Of a stretch of DNA of 64,000 nucleotides, positions 34,866 to 42,927 are shown piece by piece (the stretch's first letter is position 1; each line of letters opens with the position of its first letter). The stretch is taken from positions 2,675,928-2,739,927 of the forward strand of contig CANKYI010000001.1 of assembly GCA_947488085.1 (NCBI GenBank), read 5' to 3'. The position numbers were made by a program, and so were the translations under genes. The notes under the pieces were generated by a model. It saw nothing but the letters and a program-made list of their open reading frames with translations. It did no database searches and was not told the origin of the DNA. The DNA comes from an uncultured Erythrobacter sp. (GTDB lineage Bacteria; Pseudomonadota; Alphaproteobacteria; Sphingomonadales; Sphingomonadaceae).

Positions 34866-35672
34866 CTAGCTCTTTGGGCCGCCCGATGGTGCGTTGCGAA
34901 CGAACGTGCCATCCGGGCCAAGATGGATGCCACATTCGACTTTATCGGGCAATTGCGCCCATCGACCAGCACGTGGGTCTTCCCCCGCCTTAACAGCGCG
35001 AGTGCACGGTTGGCAGCCAATTGATGGAAACCCGTTTGCTTCAAGAGGGTGGCGCGGCAGGTCATGCAGCTTGAAATAGGCTTCAACCGCAGCTTTGGAC
35101 CATACAGCTAGTGGATTCACTTTCAGCTTCTCGCCATCCCGTTCAATAACCGGCAAAGCTGCCCTTGCGTTTCCCTGAAACCGTTTGCGGCCGGAAATCC
35201 AACTGTCGAATGGAGCCAATGCATCCTGCAACGGGAAGGTTTTGCGAATGGTGCAGCACGCATTTGGATCGGCTTGATATAGAGTGCCTTTGGGATCCTC
35301 TTGGTCGATATCGCCGCGATTGGGCGTCACAATTTGCAAGTTCAGATCAAGCCGCTTTGACAAACTATCGCGATAGGCGAGCGTTTCTGCGAAATGCTTG
35401 TGCGTATCAAGAAACAGGACCGGAATGCCGGGGCGCAAATCATTCACATAATGCAGCAAAACTGCGCTTTCTGCTCCAAAAGACGACACAATCGCTGTGT
35501 CGCCCAGTGCAGGGTCACTAATAAGGCCCGGCACATCGACATGGTCCATGTCAGGCAAATATCGTTCCTGAAGCGATTCGAGCACGTCATCGCGCGCTCC
35601 TGGCGGCCACGAATCGATTGATGGCAATGTGCTTTTTCGATTCACCGACAACTCACTTTGCTCAAGAACCAA
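34866..35672 (-). CDS. cysH: APS/PAPS reductase ([4Fe-4S] type)
   Basis: A 268-residue CysH, which reduces activated sulfate (APS or PAPS) to sulfite with thioredoxin. The PP-loop region is IVSSFGAESAVLLH, followed by FLDTHKHFAET. Cluster cysteines are in CCTIRK (about residue 135) and GCQPCTR (220 and 223), the CC–CxxC set of iron-sulfur APS reductases; the catalytic cysteine is in VECGIHLG (247). Iron-sulfur-type enzymes usually prefer APS. It is the first gene of an operon with an epimerase, sqdB and a sugar dehydratase. This is unusual, as cysH normally sits with other cysteine-synthesis genes, and here its product sulfite is the co-substrate of SqdB. Confidence 0.94.
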   Translation of the reverse strand: MVLEQSELSVNRKSTLPSIDSWPPGARDDVLESLQERYLPDMDHVDVPGLISDPALGDTAIVSSFGAESAVLLHYVNDLRPGIPVLFLDTHKHFAETLAYRDSLSKRLDLNLQIVTPNRGDIDQEDPKGTLYQADPNACCTIRKTFPLQDALAPFDSWISGRKRFQGNARAALPVIERDGEKLKVNPLAVWSKAAVEAYFKLHDLPRHPLEANGFPSIGCQPCTRAVKAGEDPRAGRWAQLPDKVECGIHLGPDGTFVRNAPSGGPKS

Positions 35673-35877
35673 TCCATAACTTTCACCTATCAGCCATTTC
35701 CAATTGGCAAGCTGACGGCTCAGCTGGGCACATGCGGCATATGCAGTAACAACGAAAGTTCTGTGACAACAAAAGCAAGCGAAAGCCGCTCTGCGCGTCG
35801 TCTAATGACCAAGGAAGCCGTTGAGCCACCAGCTTTTGTTGTGATGTTGGGCGTGCCATCCAACAATGTGCGACAAA

Positions 35878-36240
35878 ATGTCAATAATTTTTCGCGCCTT
35901 AACATGCCTTTGTCTTGTGGCGCAGTTTGCCAAGAGCACTGCTGTCGCGAGCTTCAATTGGGTTGGCGTCTCCTGCAATAATTTGTATCTTGAGTATCAA
36001 TGGTCGGTCACTCTTGGAACGCTCGCCGGCTTAATCGCCCCGGCCTATCCGAAAAGGTCGCTTCTATTGCTCTTTTTCGGCTTGATCATAGCTGGAGCGC
36101 TGATTGAAGCTGTGCAGGCCATTCCAATGATAGGACGCACAGCCAGTTTTGAAGATTGGGTCGCTGATATTCTGGCGGCGGGTTTGGTTCTCATCTCTGT
36201 GGGATTGTTACGAAAGCTTAGGCTTGGTTCGGCGATATAG
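35878..36240 (+). CDS. Small VanZ-like membrane protein (divergent)
   Basis: About 120 residues with four hydrophobic segments. The second half resembles the VanZ-like family: GLIIAGALIEAVQAIPMIGR followed by DWVADILAAGLVL. The first half lacks the DKxxH…AF motif normally seen before the second helix, reading NNLYLEYQWSVTLG instead, so it may be divergent or decaying. Either ATG 35866 or ATG 35878 could start it; neither has a good ribosome site. It is divergent from cysH and upstream of the polysaccharide assembly block. Small VanZ-like genes are common beside capsule loci, but no function is known. Confidence 0.5.
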   Translation: MSIIFRALTCLCLVAQFAKSTAVASFNWVGVSCNNLYLEYQWSVTLGTLAGLIAPAYPKRSLLLLFFGLIIAGALIEAVQAIPMIGRTASFEDWVADILAAGLVLISVGLLRKLRLGSAI

Positions 36241-36516
36241 CACGCTATCCGGGGGTCATTCTCATCTGTTGAAGTCGCAACATTCGCCTGCTCGAAGATC
36301 GCTTTATTGCGCCTGCGCATTGATCAACAATTCGCTTGATTGGGCGGTCGATGCATGTGAGTAGAGCCGCCCCGATAAGAGAGATGTGTCAGAGTGCCAA
36401 GCTACTGTAAGCCTAGCGACCCTGGGCGATTATCTTGAAAGAATTCTCAAAATAATCTTGGTCGACGCGATGAGTATCTCAAATCCTAATAATGGAAGAT
36501 TGAGCGGACTTGAGTC
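36241..36516. promoter_or_regulatory. Leader/control region of the polysaccharide assembly block, with 28-base imperfect palindrome
   Basis: No gene is seen in these 276 bases. At 36429–36456 is an inverted repeat with ten-base arms, ATTATCTTGA and TCAAAATAAT (nine of ten positions match), around an 8-base centre, 60 bases before the O-antigen-ligase start. A GAGTC (CcrM-type) site at 36512–36516 abuts the ATG. A GC-rich stem (GGGCGGT 36342–36348 with GCCGCCC 36366–36372) lies further upstream. The palindrome is a candidate operator; its regulator is unknown. Confidence 0.45.
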
Positions 36517-37974
36517 ATGCCTTCATTAAGTGAGCAGGGTAGGGTCGGGCGCCGCAAACTGTGGAGTTTCAACTGGGCTCCCATAATCGTGTTTGCCCTT
36601 ATCGTTGCGGCATTCGGGGGGACTTCGCGTCCAGATGCAGCCCAAATCGCGGCATTGCGTCCGCTCGCTGCATTGCTGCTTATTCCTGCGCTCTATCTTA
36701 TGACAAAGGATGCTGTTCGCCCTGTTCGCCTGCCGCTGCTTTTGCTGGGAGGCACGGCCGTTTGGATAGCCGTCCAATTGATCCCCCTGCCACCTTCTGT
36801 TTGGCAGGCATTGCCTGACCGCGATATTATCGCAGAGCTAGATCTCTTGGGTGCTGGGCAAGAGGTATGGAGGCCCATTTCTCTCGTCCCTACTCGCGGA
36901 TACAACTCCTTGGCAGGCCTCGTGGTACCCGCGGCCGCAATCGCGGTGGCATTGGCCGCCCGCTTACAGGCGCGTGACTTGCTCATTGCCGTTGCAATTC
37001 TTGGCGCAGCCGATGCGCTCTTGGGCTTTGCTCAGATGCTCACAGGGACGAGCGGCACCTTTCACACGTACCCCACCTCGAACCGCGGGGCGGTGGTCGG
37101 GTTGTTTGCCAACGACAACCATTCTTCGGTCTTCTCAAGTGTCGTTATGGTCGTTGCGGCCCGTCTGGTCTTGAACCAGCAGTGGTGCCGTGAACTGCCT
37201 TGGCTTCGGATTTTTGGGGCAGCGACCTTTGTGGTCGCAATGTTGGCCGCAATTGTTGGTGGCTCCAGAGCGGGTCTTGCAACCGCCCTTGTCGCTTTGG
37301 CTTGCACGTCGGTGATGGCCTATGCCGTCGCCTCCGCACAGGCCCGCAACACACCGCGGCGATCCAACAACAGCCCTGCTAAGAACAACGGCAGGTTTTG
37401 GCAGCGCCTCCCGATTGGATCTGGCAGCAACCCGCTTAAATTGGTGACCGGTGGGGTTGTGTTCTTGCTGATTTTGGCAGCGCTATTCGTATTGAATGGC
37501 AAGGTGGCCGGCCTAGAAGACGCCCTCAATCAGACTGGGACAGATGATCTGCGATGGCAGCTCATCCCGATCTTGCAAACAATGGTGGGTTCGCACTGGC
37601 TGTTGGGCACAGGCTTTGGCTCGTTTGAAGAGGTCTATCATATCTATGAGCCGACCGAGCTGTTGCTTTCTCTCTATTTGAACCATGCGCATAATGATTG
37701 GGCACAGCTGGCCATAGAAGGGGGGCTTCCCGCCTTATCTTTGTTGGCAGTGCTCTTGATCTGGATCACAAGGCGGATGATCACAGTTTGGCGCTCAAAC
37801 CAACAGCCCGTTGTAGCTGCGGTGTCATGGGTGGCAGTTCTTGCGATCATGATGGCCGCGTCAGTGCCAGATTATCCGCTGCGTATTCCAATGTTCCAAG
37901 TTGTCGCAGTTTGGTTGATCCTTGCCCTTGCATTGGAAGGGCGGGTGCGACCAGAGCGCATCACTGGGGCATGA
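36517..37974 (+). CDS. O-antigen ligase family membrane protein (WaaL/Wzy-like)
   Basis: A 485-residue protein with about 11–12 transmembrane helices and the Wzy_C/O-antigen ligase signature: GNG-like FANDNHSSVF near residue 195, GGSRAGLATALVALA near 250, GTGFGSFEEVYHIYE in the large periplasmic loop, and NHAHNDWAQLAIEGG (catalytic-type His). Family members either ligate or polymerise undecaprenyl-linked glycans in the periplasm. As the locus already has a Wzy candidate at 25588–26874, this one could be the ligase/anchor enzyme or the polymerase of a second glycan. It leads the Wza–Wzc block. Confidence 0.88.
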   Translation: MPSLSEQGRVGRRKLWSFNWAPIIVFALIVAAFGGTSRPDAAQIAALRPLAALLLIPALYLMTKDAVRPVRLPLLLLGGTAVWIAVQLIPLPPSVWQALPDRDIIAELDLLGAGQEVWRPISLVPTRGYNSLAGLVVPAAAIAVALAARLQARDLLIAVAILGAADALLGFAQMLTGTSGTFHTYPTSNRGAVVGLFANDNHSSVFSSVVMVVAARLVLNQQWCRELPWLRIFGAATFVVAMLAAIVGGSRAGLATALVALACTSVMAYAVASAQARNTPRRSNNSPAKNNGRFWQRLPIGSGSNPLKLVTGGVVFLLILAALFVLNGKVAGLEDALNQTGTDDLRWQLIPILQTMVGSHWLLGTGFGSFEEVYHIYEPTELLLSLYLNHAHNDWAQLAIEGGLPALSLLAVLLIWITRRMITVWRSNQQPVVAAVSWVAVLAIMMAASVPDYPLRIPMFQVVAVWLILALALEGRVRPERITGA

Positions 37975-38056
37975 ACTGCCAGTACCCGGCCTTTTCCCTT
38001 GGAATGCATACGTCTTGATGCCAATATCCACGCTAAATTTCGATGAGCTTTATTCT

Positions 38057-38761
38057 ATGATCCGCCCCGTCCAAGTTGCTGTCTTGCTTGCTATTGCCAC
38101 TTTGGGCGGTTGTGCGACTGACCGAACTGTCGGCACTGCTCCTGGGGTGGAACTCACGCAGCTTGAAACCCTGCCTGAGCCTCGCAATGAGATCCTCTAT
38201 CTGATCGGCCCGCAGGAAAGCCTTGAGATCGAAGTTGTAGGGGCGGAGCCGCTTACGGGAACGTATCTCACCAATGAGGAGGGGAATGTCGGATTTCCTC
38301 TACTGGGGATTGTGCCGCTATCCGGCAAATCGCCAAGCGAGGCCTCGCGGCTGATCGCTGATGGGCTTCGTGGGCGGTACATTATCGATCCTCAGGTCCG
38401 CGTGATCCCAACTGAGTTTCCGCCACCGTCTATTTCGGTTGGTGGGCAAGTGAAAGTTCCCGGATCTTACCCGGCAACAGGTCGCCCCACTCTCTTGCGG
38501 ATGATCAATGATGCTCAAGGCTTGGCTGAGTATGCCAAGCTTGATGATGTCCTTGTCATGCGCAAGGTCGAGGGCCAAAACTACATTGGCGTTTACAACA
38601 TTGGCGCAATCCAGCGCGGAAATTACGAAGACCCACTTCTTTATCCCAATGACATTGTGATGGTCGGCGATTCTCCGGGCGCGCGAAGGATAGACAACAT
38701 CTTGCAATTCGCACCACTGCTATCCTCTGCCATCATTCTAATTGATCGAGTTGGACGGTGA
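38057..38761 (+). CDS. Wza/OPX-type polysaccharide export lipoprotein
   Basis: A 234-residue outer-membrane polysaccharide export protein. The lipoprotein signal is clear (MIRPVQVAVLLAIATLGGC, lipobox LGGC), which sets ATG 38057 as the start; the frame is open back to 37922. It has the polysaccharide export domain (YLIGPQESLEIEVVGAEPLTG, GNVGFPLLGIVPLSG) and a SLBB-like unit (ISVGGQVKVPGSYPATG, LYPNDIVMVGDSP). It would form the outer-membrane channel partner of the Wzc-like kinase. The stop overlaps the kinase start (GTGA, four bases), so the pair is translationally coupled. Confidence 0.93.
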   Translation: MIRPVQVAVLLAIATLGGCATDRTVGTAPGVELTQLETLPEPRNEILYLIGPQESLEIEVVGAEPLTGTYLTNEEGNVGFPLLGIVPLSGKSPSEASRLIADGLRGRYIIDPQVRVIPTEFPPPSISVGGQVKVPGSYPATGRPTLLRMINDAQGLAEYAKLDDVLVMRKVEGQNYIGVYNIGAIQRGNYEDPLLYPNDIVMVGDSPGARRIDNILQFAPLLSSAIILIDRVGR

Positions 38762-40914
38762 ATACCATTTCAAATCCGGAACGAAATTTCGACGGCCTTG
38801 ATGCGCGTCGGGATCAGAGGGGCGACGACTCATATGATGACGATGGCTTTGCCATTGATCTGGAGCGTTATTTCACTGAGGCAAAGATGCTTTGGCTTTG
38901 GCTTGTGTCGATCATTATCCTTTGCGTTTTGCTTGGGTTGGCCGCCACGCTTTTGGCAACGCCGCAGTTTCGCTCCAGCGCGCGCATAGAGGTGTCGCAG
39001 CTCGCGGCTAATGTGACCGCACTCGATCCCCTTGAGAATCAAGGGCAGGTCTCTGAGCTGCAATATCTCAACACGCAGTACGAGTTGCTTGAATCGCGAT
39101 TTATGGCTTCGCGCGTCTTGGAGGCGGGCAATCTGGCAAGAGATCCCGCGTTTCTCGAAGCTTTTGAATTGAACGAAGAAGAAGCGCCAACGACTGCGGC
39201 ACTTGAAGAGCTGTTGCTTGAGCAATTGACGATTGAACCAATCACCCAATCCAGCCTGCTGGACGTGGTTTTCACAAGCTCATCAGCAACCGTTTCAACC
39301 GAAGTGGCAGACTTGTGGGCGCAAGAATTTGTCGCCGCCAATTACGAAAAGCGCTTTGGCACCAACATCGAAGCGCGTGAGTATCTTCGGGACCAAATCG
39401 ATGAGCTGCGCGAGACGCTTTCGCAGTCCGAGCAAGAACTGGTCGATTATGCGAATTCGAACGAGATCCTTGTGCTTGAAGCGAGCAGTTCTGCCGAAGG
39501 ATCGAACACTGCGACGCAGACTTTGCTTGCAGCAGACCTGAACGCGATCAATGCCGCACTGGCGCGCGCCACCACTGACCGGATCGATGCTGAAGCTGCG
39601 GTGAGAGCGGGCAATATTGCTAACAGCACCGCTGACAATAGAGTGGTGACGCAGCTTGCTCTTGCGATTTCAGAGCTTTCGGTCCTCGAAGAGACTTTCG
39701 GACCCGATTATCCCGCGGTCCGTCAAAAACAGGCCGAAGTGGATTCACTGAGAAATTCCAGGCAATCCGAAGCCGACGCTGCATTGGCATCGGCCAGACT
39801 GCGCGAAAGCGATCTCGCGCGGCAACTCAACCAGATCAAAGGCCGTTTTCTCGCCCAACAAAACCAAGGCATCCAATACGGTATTCTGAACCGTGAAGTG
39901 GAAACCAATCGCACCCTTTACGAAGCGTTGCTCCAACGATTGCGTGAACTTGAAGCGTCGGGAGCCGGGCAGAACAACATCAAATTGATCGACCGCGCCA
40001 AAATTCCAAACTCGCCATATTCGCCCTCGCTTATCCAGAATCTGGCAATCGGGCTGCTGGCTGGCTTAGTTCTGGCCGTGGGCCTCGTTTACACACGGGT
40101 GGCCTTGAGCCAGGCGATCCGGACCTCGCAAGACGCCACAAGCAAGCTGGGCTTGCCGGTCCTGGGCGGAATACCGATGGTTCAGATCAAAGATTTGACG
40201 TCTACGCTTGTTGAACGCTCATCAGAGACGAGCGAGGCCTATCGTTCGGTGCGAACCAATCTGGTCTTCCTGACACCTCAAGGTGCGCCAAAAGTATTGC
40301 TACTGACGTCGACCGTACCATCAGAAGGCAAAAGCGTTTCGTCGGTCGCTTTGGCAACCAGCTTTAGTCAGTTGGGCAAACGCACCCTTTTGATTGATGC
40401 CGATTTGCGGAATTCCAAATTGGAAGGGACGCTTGATCTGGACCTTTCAAACAATGGTGGGCTCGCAGCTCTGCTAACAAATCCAGAGGCCTCGATTGGG
40501 GACGAGGTTGTCCCAATGGATACGCTTGGCTTCGACTATATTCCTATTGGTCGCCGCCCTCCAAACCCCGCCGATCTATTGGCTTCGCCACGTTTGGCTG
40601 GGTTGGTCGACAGTGCCCGTTCCACCTACGATCAGATCATTATCGATTGCGCTCCATTGCTGTCATTGGCTGATGCTGTGGAGACGGCGCGTGCTGCCGA
40701 TGGCGTCGTTTATGTGGTCGAGGCCAATCGTGTGAAGGCCCGGGTTATTGAAAACTCGATCGAACGCCTCAAACGGTCGGGCACTGCGGTTCATGGTGTC
40801 CTCCTGACCAAACTTGACGAACGCAGCGCTGATTATGGCTACGGCTATGGTTACGGCTACGGATATGGCTCGTCGAGCGATGATGAGGGCGGCAAACGAC
40901 CGGCCTCCGCCTAA
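38758..40914 (+). CDS. Wzc-like polysaccharide co-polymerase with BY-kinase domain
   Basis: At 718 residues, this combines a Wzz chain-length domain (N-terminal helix about 44–66, long periplasmic coiled coils about 110–420, second helix about 425–450) with a cytoplasmic BY-kinase (about 490–690). Walker A is TSTVPSEGKSVSS, Walker A' is LLIDADLRNSK, Walker B is IIIDCAPLLSLAD. The C-terminal tail is a run of six alternating Gly-Tyr units, the autophosphorylated tyrosine cluster typical of these kinases. Cycling of tyrosine phosphorylation controls polymer length and export. Start is GTG 38758, overlapping the Wza-like gene. Confidence 0.95.
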   Translation: MNTISNPERNFDGLDARRDQRGDDSYDDDGFAIDLERYFTEAKMLWLWLVSIIILCVLLGLAATLLATPQFRSSARIEVSQLAANVTALDPLENQGQVSELQYLNTQYELLESRFMASRVLEAGNLARDPAFLEAFELNEEEAPTTAALEELLLEQLTIEPITQSSLLDVVFTSSSATVSTEVADLWAQEFVAANYEKRFGTNIEAREYLRDQIDELRETLSQSEQELVDYANSNEILVLEASSSAEGSNTATQTLLAADLNAINAALARATTDRIDAEAAVRAGNIANSTADNRVVTQLALAISELSVLEETFGPDYPAVRQKQAEVDSLRNSRQSEADAALASARLRESDLARQLNQIKGRFLAQQNQGIQYGILNREVETNRTLYEALLQRLRELEASGAGQNNIKLIDRAKIPNSPYSPSLIQNLAIGLLAGLVLAVGLVYTRVALSQAIRTSQDATSKLGLPVLGGIPMVQIKDLTSTLVERSSETSEAYRSVRTNLVFLTPQGAPKVLLLTSTVPSEGKSVSSVALATSFSQLGKRTLLIDADLRNSKLEGTLDLDLSNNGGLAALLTNPEASIGDEVVPMDTLGFDYIPIGRRPPNPADLLASPRLAGLVDSARSTYDQIIIDCAPLLSLADAVETARAADGVVYVVEANRVKARVIENSIERLKRSGTAVHGVLLTKLDERSADYGYGYGYGYGYGSSSDDEGGKRPASA
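40834..40869 (+). repeat. Six-fold Tyr-Gly codon repeat at the kinase C-terminus
   Basis: Six consecutive TAY-GGN codon pairs encode alternating Tyr and Gly (tyrosines at about residues 693, 695, 697, 699, 701 and 703). The third-base variation among repeats shows it is not a recent slip expansion. It is the probable autophosphorylation cluster of the Wzc-like kinase. Confidence 0.8.
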
Positions 40915-40937
40915 GCCGGTTGTGACCGAATTCTGAC

Positions 40938-42110
40938 ATGGCCAAACTCAAGCTTCCTCGGCTGTTCGCGATTGCCATACCTTGCCTTGCATTGTCCGCG
41001 GCATTGGCCGTGCAAGCCCTGAGCAGCATTTCTACCCGTTCCGCACCGGCTCAGTCCGTAAGCCTGTTCGCTGCGAATGGGCTTGCATATGAACAGCTCG
41101 CTTTTCAAACCTTTCAGTCGCAAGTGAACGAAGGGTTGGAGCTTCAAGCGGCTGCACAGATGGCTCAAGCCCAAGCCGAGCAAGGTCTTGTGCATGATCC
41201 TTTGTCGCCCAAATCCTATGCAATTTTGGCGATGGCATCGGATGACCCGGAACGGCGCAGCGCCATTTTGCAATCCGCTAACCGCCTAAATCGCCGTGAT
41301 ATCTCATTGCAGGGCCTCGTGCTCCAAGAGCATATTGAGCAAGAGGACTATCGCGGCGTGGTCAGCACACTGGATCAATTGCTCCGTGTGCATCCGGGGT
41401 ATGCCCGTGAATTCTATCCGTTGCTTGTTGATGTTTTGCAGAATGATGAAGCTGCGCCTCTCTTCCCCGACATTATGAATGGGGGCGCGCTATGGCATGA
41501 AAACTTCCTGCTATTCGCCGCCCGCGACTCTGCTGCACAACCCAACCTCGCTTCCATCCGATCTCAGCTCAATATCGAGAACGATAGAGTTGATCGGTTG
41601 TTGATCAGCGGTTTGGTTCGACAGGGAGAGGAAGAGGCTGCGTTGTCTCTTTACAACTCTCTGCGCGTGCCCCGCCCTGCTCAAGAGAGCGCGGCACACC
41701 TGGATTGGGAAGAACGGTTTCCGCCCTATGATTGGGAATTGGCCGCCGAACGAGATTTCCGTTCGCAACCGGGACGCGATGGCAGTACATTGGAATTGTA
41801 TGCGCGCTCAGGTCAGGGTGGCACCATCGCACGGCGAATTATCTCTGCGCCGTCCACACCAATTAACATCAGCACCAATATGGCAATGCGAGGACAAGGT
41901 CGTTCCGACGCTGTCCGTTTGATCCTGCGATGCACATCGAGCCAGGATGCTGTCATTGACGAACCATTGGCCCCCGGAGATAATTCGATTTCTGTCGCAA
42001 CACTCCCGAATGACTGCCAGCAACTGACCATTGAGATCAACGCAAGAGCATTGCGCGGGGAGCCTACGCTGCGCGCTGAACTTGAACCGATTTCGATTGA
42101 GGGACGCTGA
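40938..42110 (+). CDS. Conserved polysaccharide-locus protein, tetratricopeptide-like, unknown function
   Basis: A 390-residue protein with a single N-terminal membrane anchor or signal (FAIAIPCLALSAALAVQAL). Its first half is helical and repeat-like (ALS…AQMAQAQAEQGLVHDPLSPKSYAILA and DPERRSAILQSANRLN), suggesting degenerate TPR units. The C-terminal 110 residues look like a beta-sandwich (SLELYARSGQGG, NISTNMAMRG, RLILRCTSSQ, LTIEINARALRG). No named family is recognised. It follows the kinase gene by 23 bases, so it is probably the last gene of the O-antigen-ligase–Wza–Wzc operon, and may help assemble or retain the polymer in the envelope. Confidence 0.7.
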   Translation: MAKLKLPRLFAIAIPCLALSAALAVQALSSISTRSAPAQSVSLFAANGLAYEQLAFQTFQSQVNEGLELQAAAQMAQAQAEQGLVHDPLSPKSYAILAMASDDPERRSAILQSANRLNRRDISLQGLVLQEHIEQEDYRGVVSTLDQLLRVHPGYAREFYPLLVDVLQNDEAAPLFPDIMNGGALWHENFLLFAARDSAAQPNLASIRSQLNIENDRVDRLLISGLVRQGEEEAALSLYNSLRVPRPAQESAAHLDWEERFPPYDWELAAERDFRSQPGRDGSTLELYARSGQGGTIARRIISAPSTPINISTNMAMRGQGRSDAVRLILRCTSSQDAVIDEPLAPGDNSISVATLPNDCQQLTIEINARALRGEPTLRAELEPISIEGR

Positions 42111-42120
42111 GCGTTACGCT

Positions 42121-42927
42121 TTAACCCAAAGCAATATCGGGTGCGTCTTCCTGTTTCATGCCGACCACGTGATAGCCGCCATCGACATGCTGAACCTCCC
42201 CGGTCACGCCCGATGCGAGGTCGGACAGGAAATACAGCGCTGACCCGCCGACATCATCAATGGTGATATTGCGGCGCAACGGTGCATTCAGCTCGTTCCA
42301 TTTGAGGATATAGCGGAAATCGCCAATCCCGCTGGCAGCCAGCGTCTTTACCGGCCCTGCGCTGATCGCGTTGACGCGGATATTCTCGGGGCCAAGGTCA
42401 TTGGCAAGGTAACGCACGCTCGCCTCCAGCGCCGCTTTGGCAACGCCCATGACATTGTAATGCGGCACGACTTTCTCTGCGCCGTAATAGGTCAGTGTGA
42501 GGATTGACCCGCCGCTTTCGGGCATCAATTCAGCCGCGCGCTTTGTGACTGCGACCAGTGAGTAGGCCGAGATGTTCATCGTCATCAGGAAGTTGTCGAG
42601 GCTGGTATCGACATATTTGCCCCGCAGCTCCGATTTGTCAGAAAAGCCGATGGCGTGGACGACAAAATCGATGCTGCCCCAACGTTCCTTGATCGCGGCA
42701 AACCCGGCATCGAGCGAATCCATCTCGGATACATCGCATTCAAAGGTGAAATTACTGCCAAGTTGTTCTGCGAGCGGCTTCACCCGCTTGGCCAGCGCAT
42801 CGCCCTGATACGAGAAGGCCAGCTCTGCGCCTTGTTCGGAGAGCTGCTTTGCAATGCCCCAAGCCAGCGATTTGTCATTGGCAAGCCCCATGATCAGGCC
42901 GCGTTTGCCTTTCATAAGCTGGGTCAT
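42121..42927 (-). CDS. fabI: Enoyl-[acyl-carrier-protein] reductase (NADH)
   Basis: A 268-residue FabI, the last step of each fatty-acid elongation cycle. It shows GLANDKSLAWGIAKQL (the modified glycine-rich NADH site of FabI), AIGFSDKSELRGKYVDTS, and the active-site TYYGAEKVVPHYNVMGVAK (Tyr-x6-Lys spacing). The C-terminal HVDGGYHVVGM is standard. Start ATG 42927 overlaps the end of the YihY gene by four bases, so translation is coupled. It converges with the polysaccharide assembly block 10 bases away without a visible terminator. Confidence 0.96.
   Translation of the reverse strand: MTQLMKGKRGLIMGLANDKSLAWGIAKQLSEQGAELAFSYQGDALAKRVKPLAEQLGSNFTFECDVSEMDSLDAGFAAIKERWGSIDFVVHAIGFSDKSELRGKYVDTSLDNFLMTMNISAYSLVAVTKRAAELMPESGGSILTLTYYGAEKVVPHYNVMGVAKAALEASVRYLANDLGPENIRVNAISAGPVKTLAASGIGDFRYILKWNELNAPLRRNITIDDVGGSALYFLSDLASGVTGEVQHVDGGYHVVGMKQEDAPDIALG

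Noticed and set aside
35658..35981. Possible plus-strand coding region before the VanZ-like gene
   Set aside because: Its protein is cysteine- and serine-rich without domain character, has no ribosome site, and overlaps both the cysH 5' end and the better-supported VanZ-like frame.
12553..42110. Recent mobile-element insertion carrying the polysaccharide locus
   Set aside because: No transposase, integrase, att-like repeats or tRNA gene borders it; the locus may be exchanged between strains but nothing in the sequence proves it.
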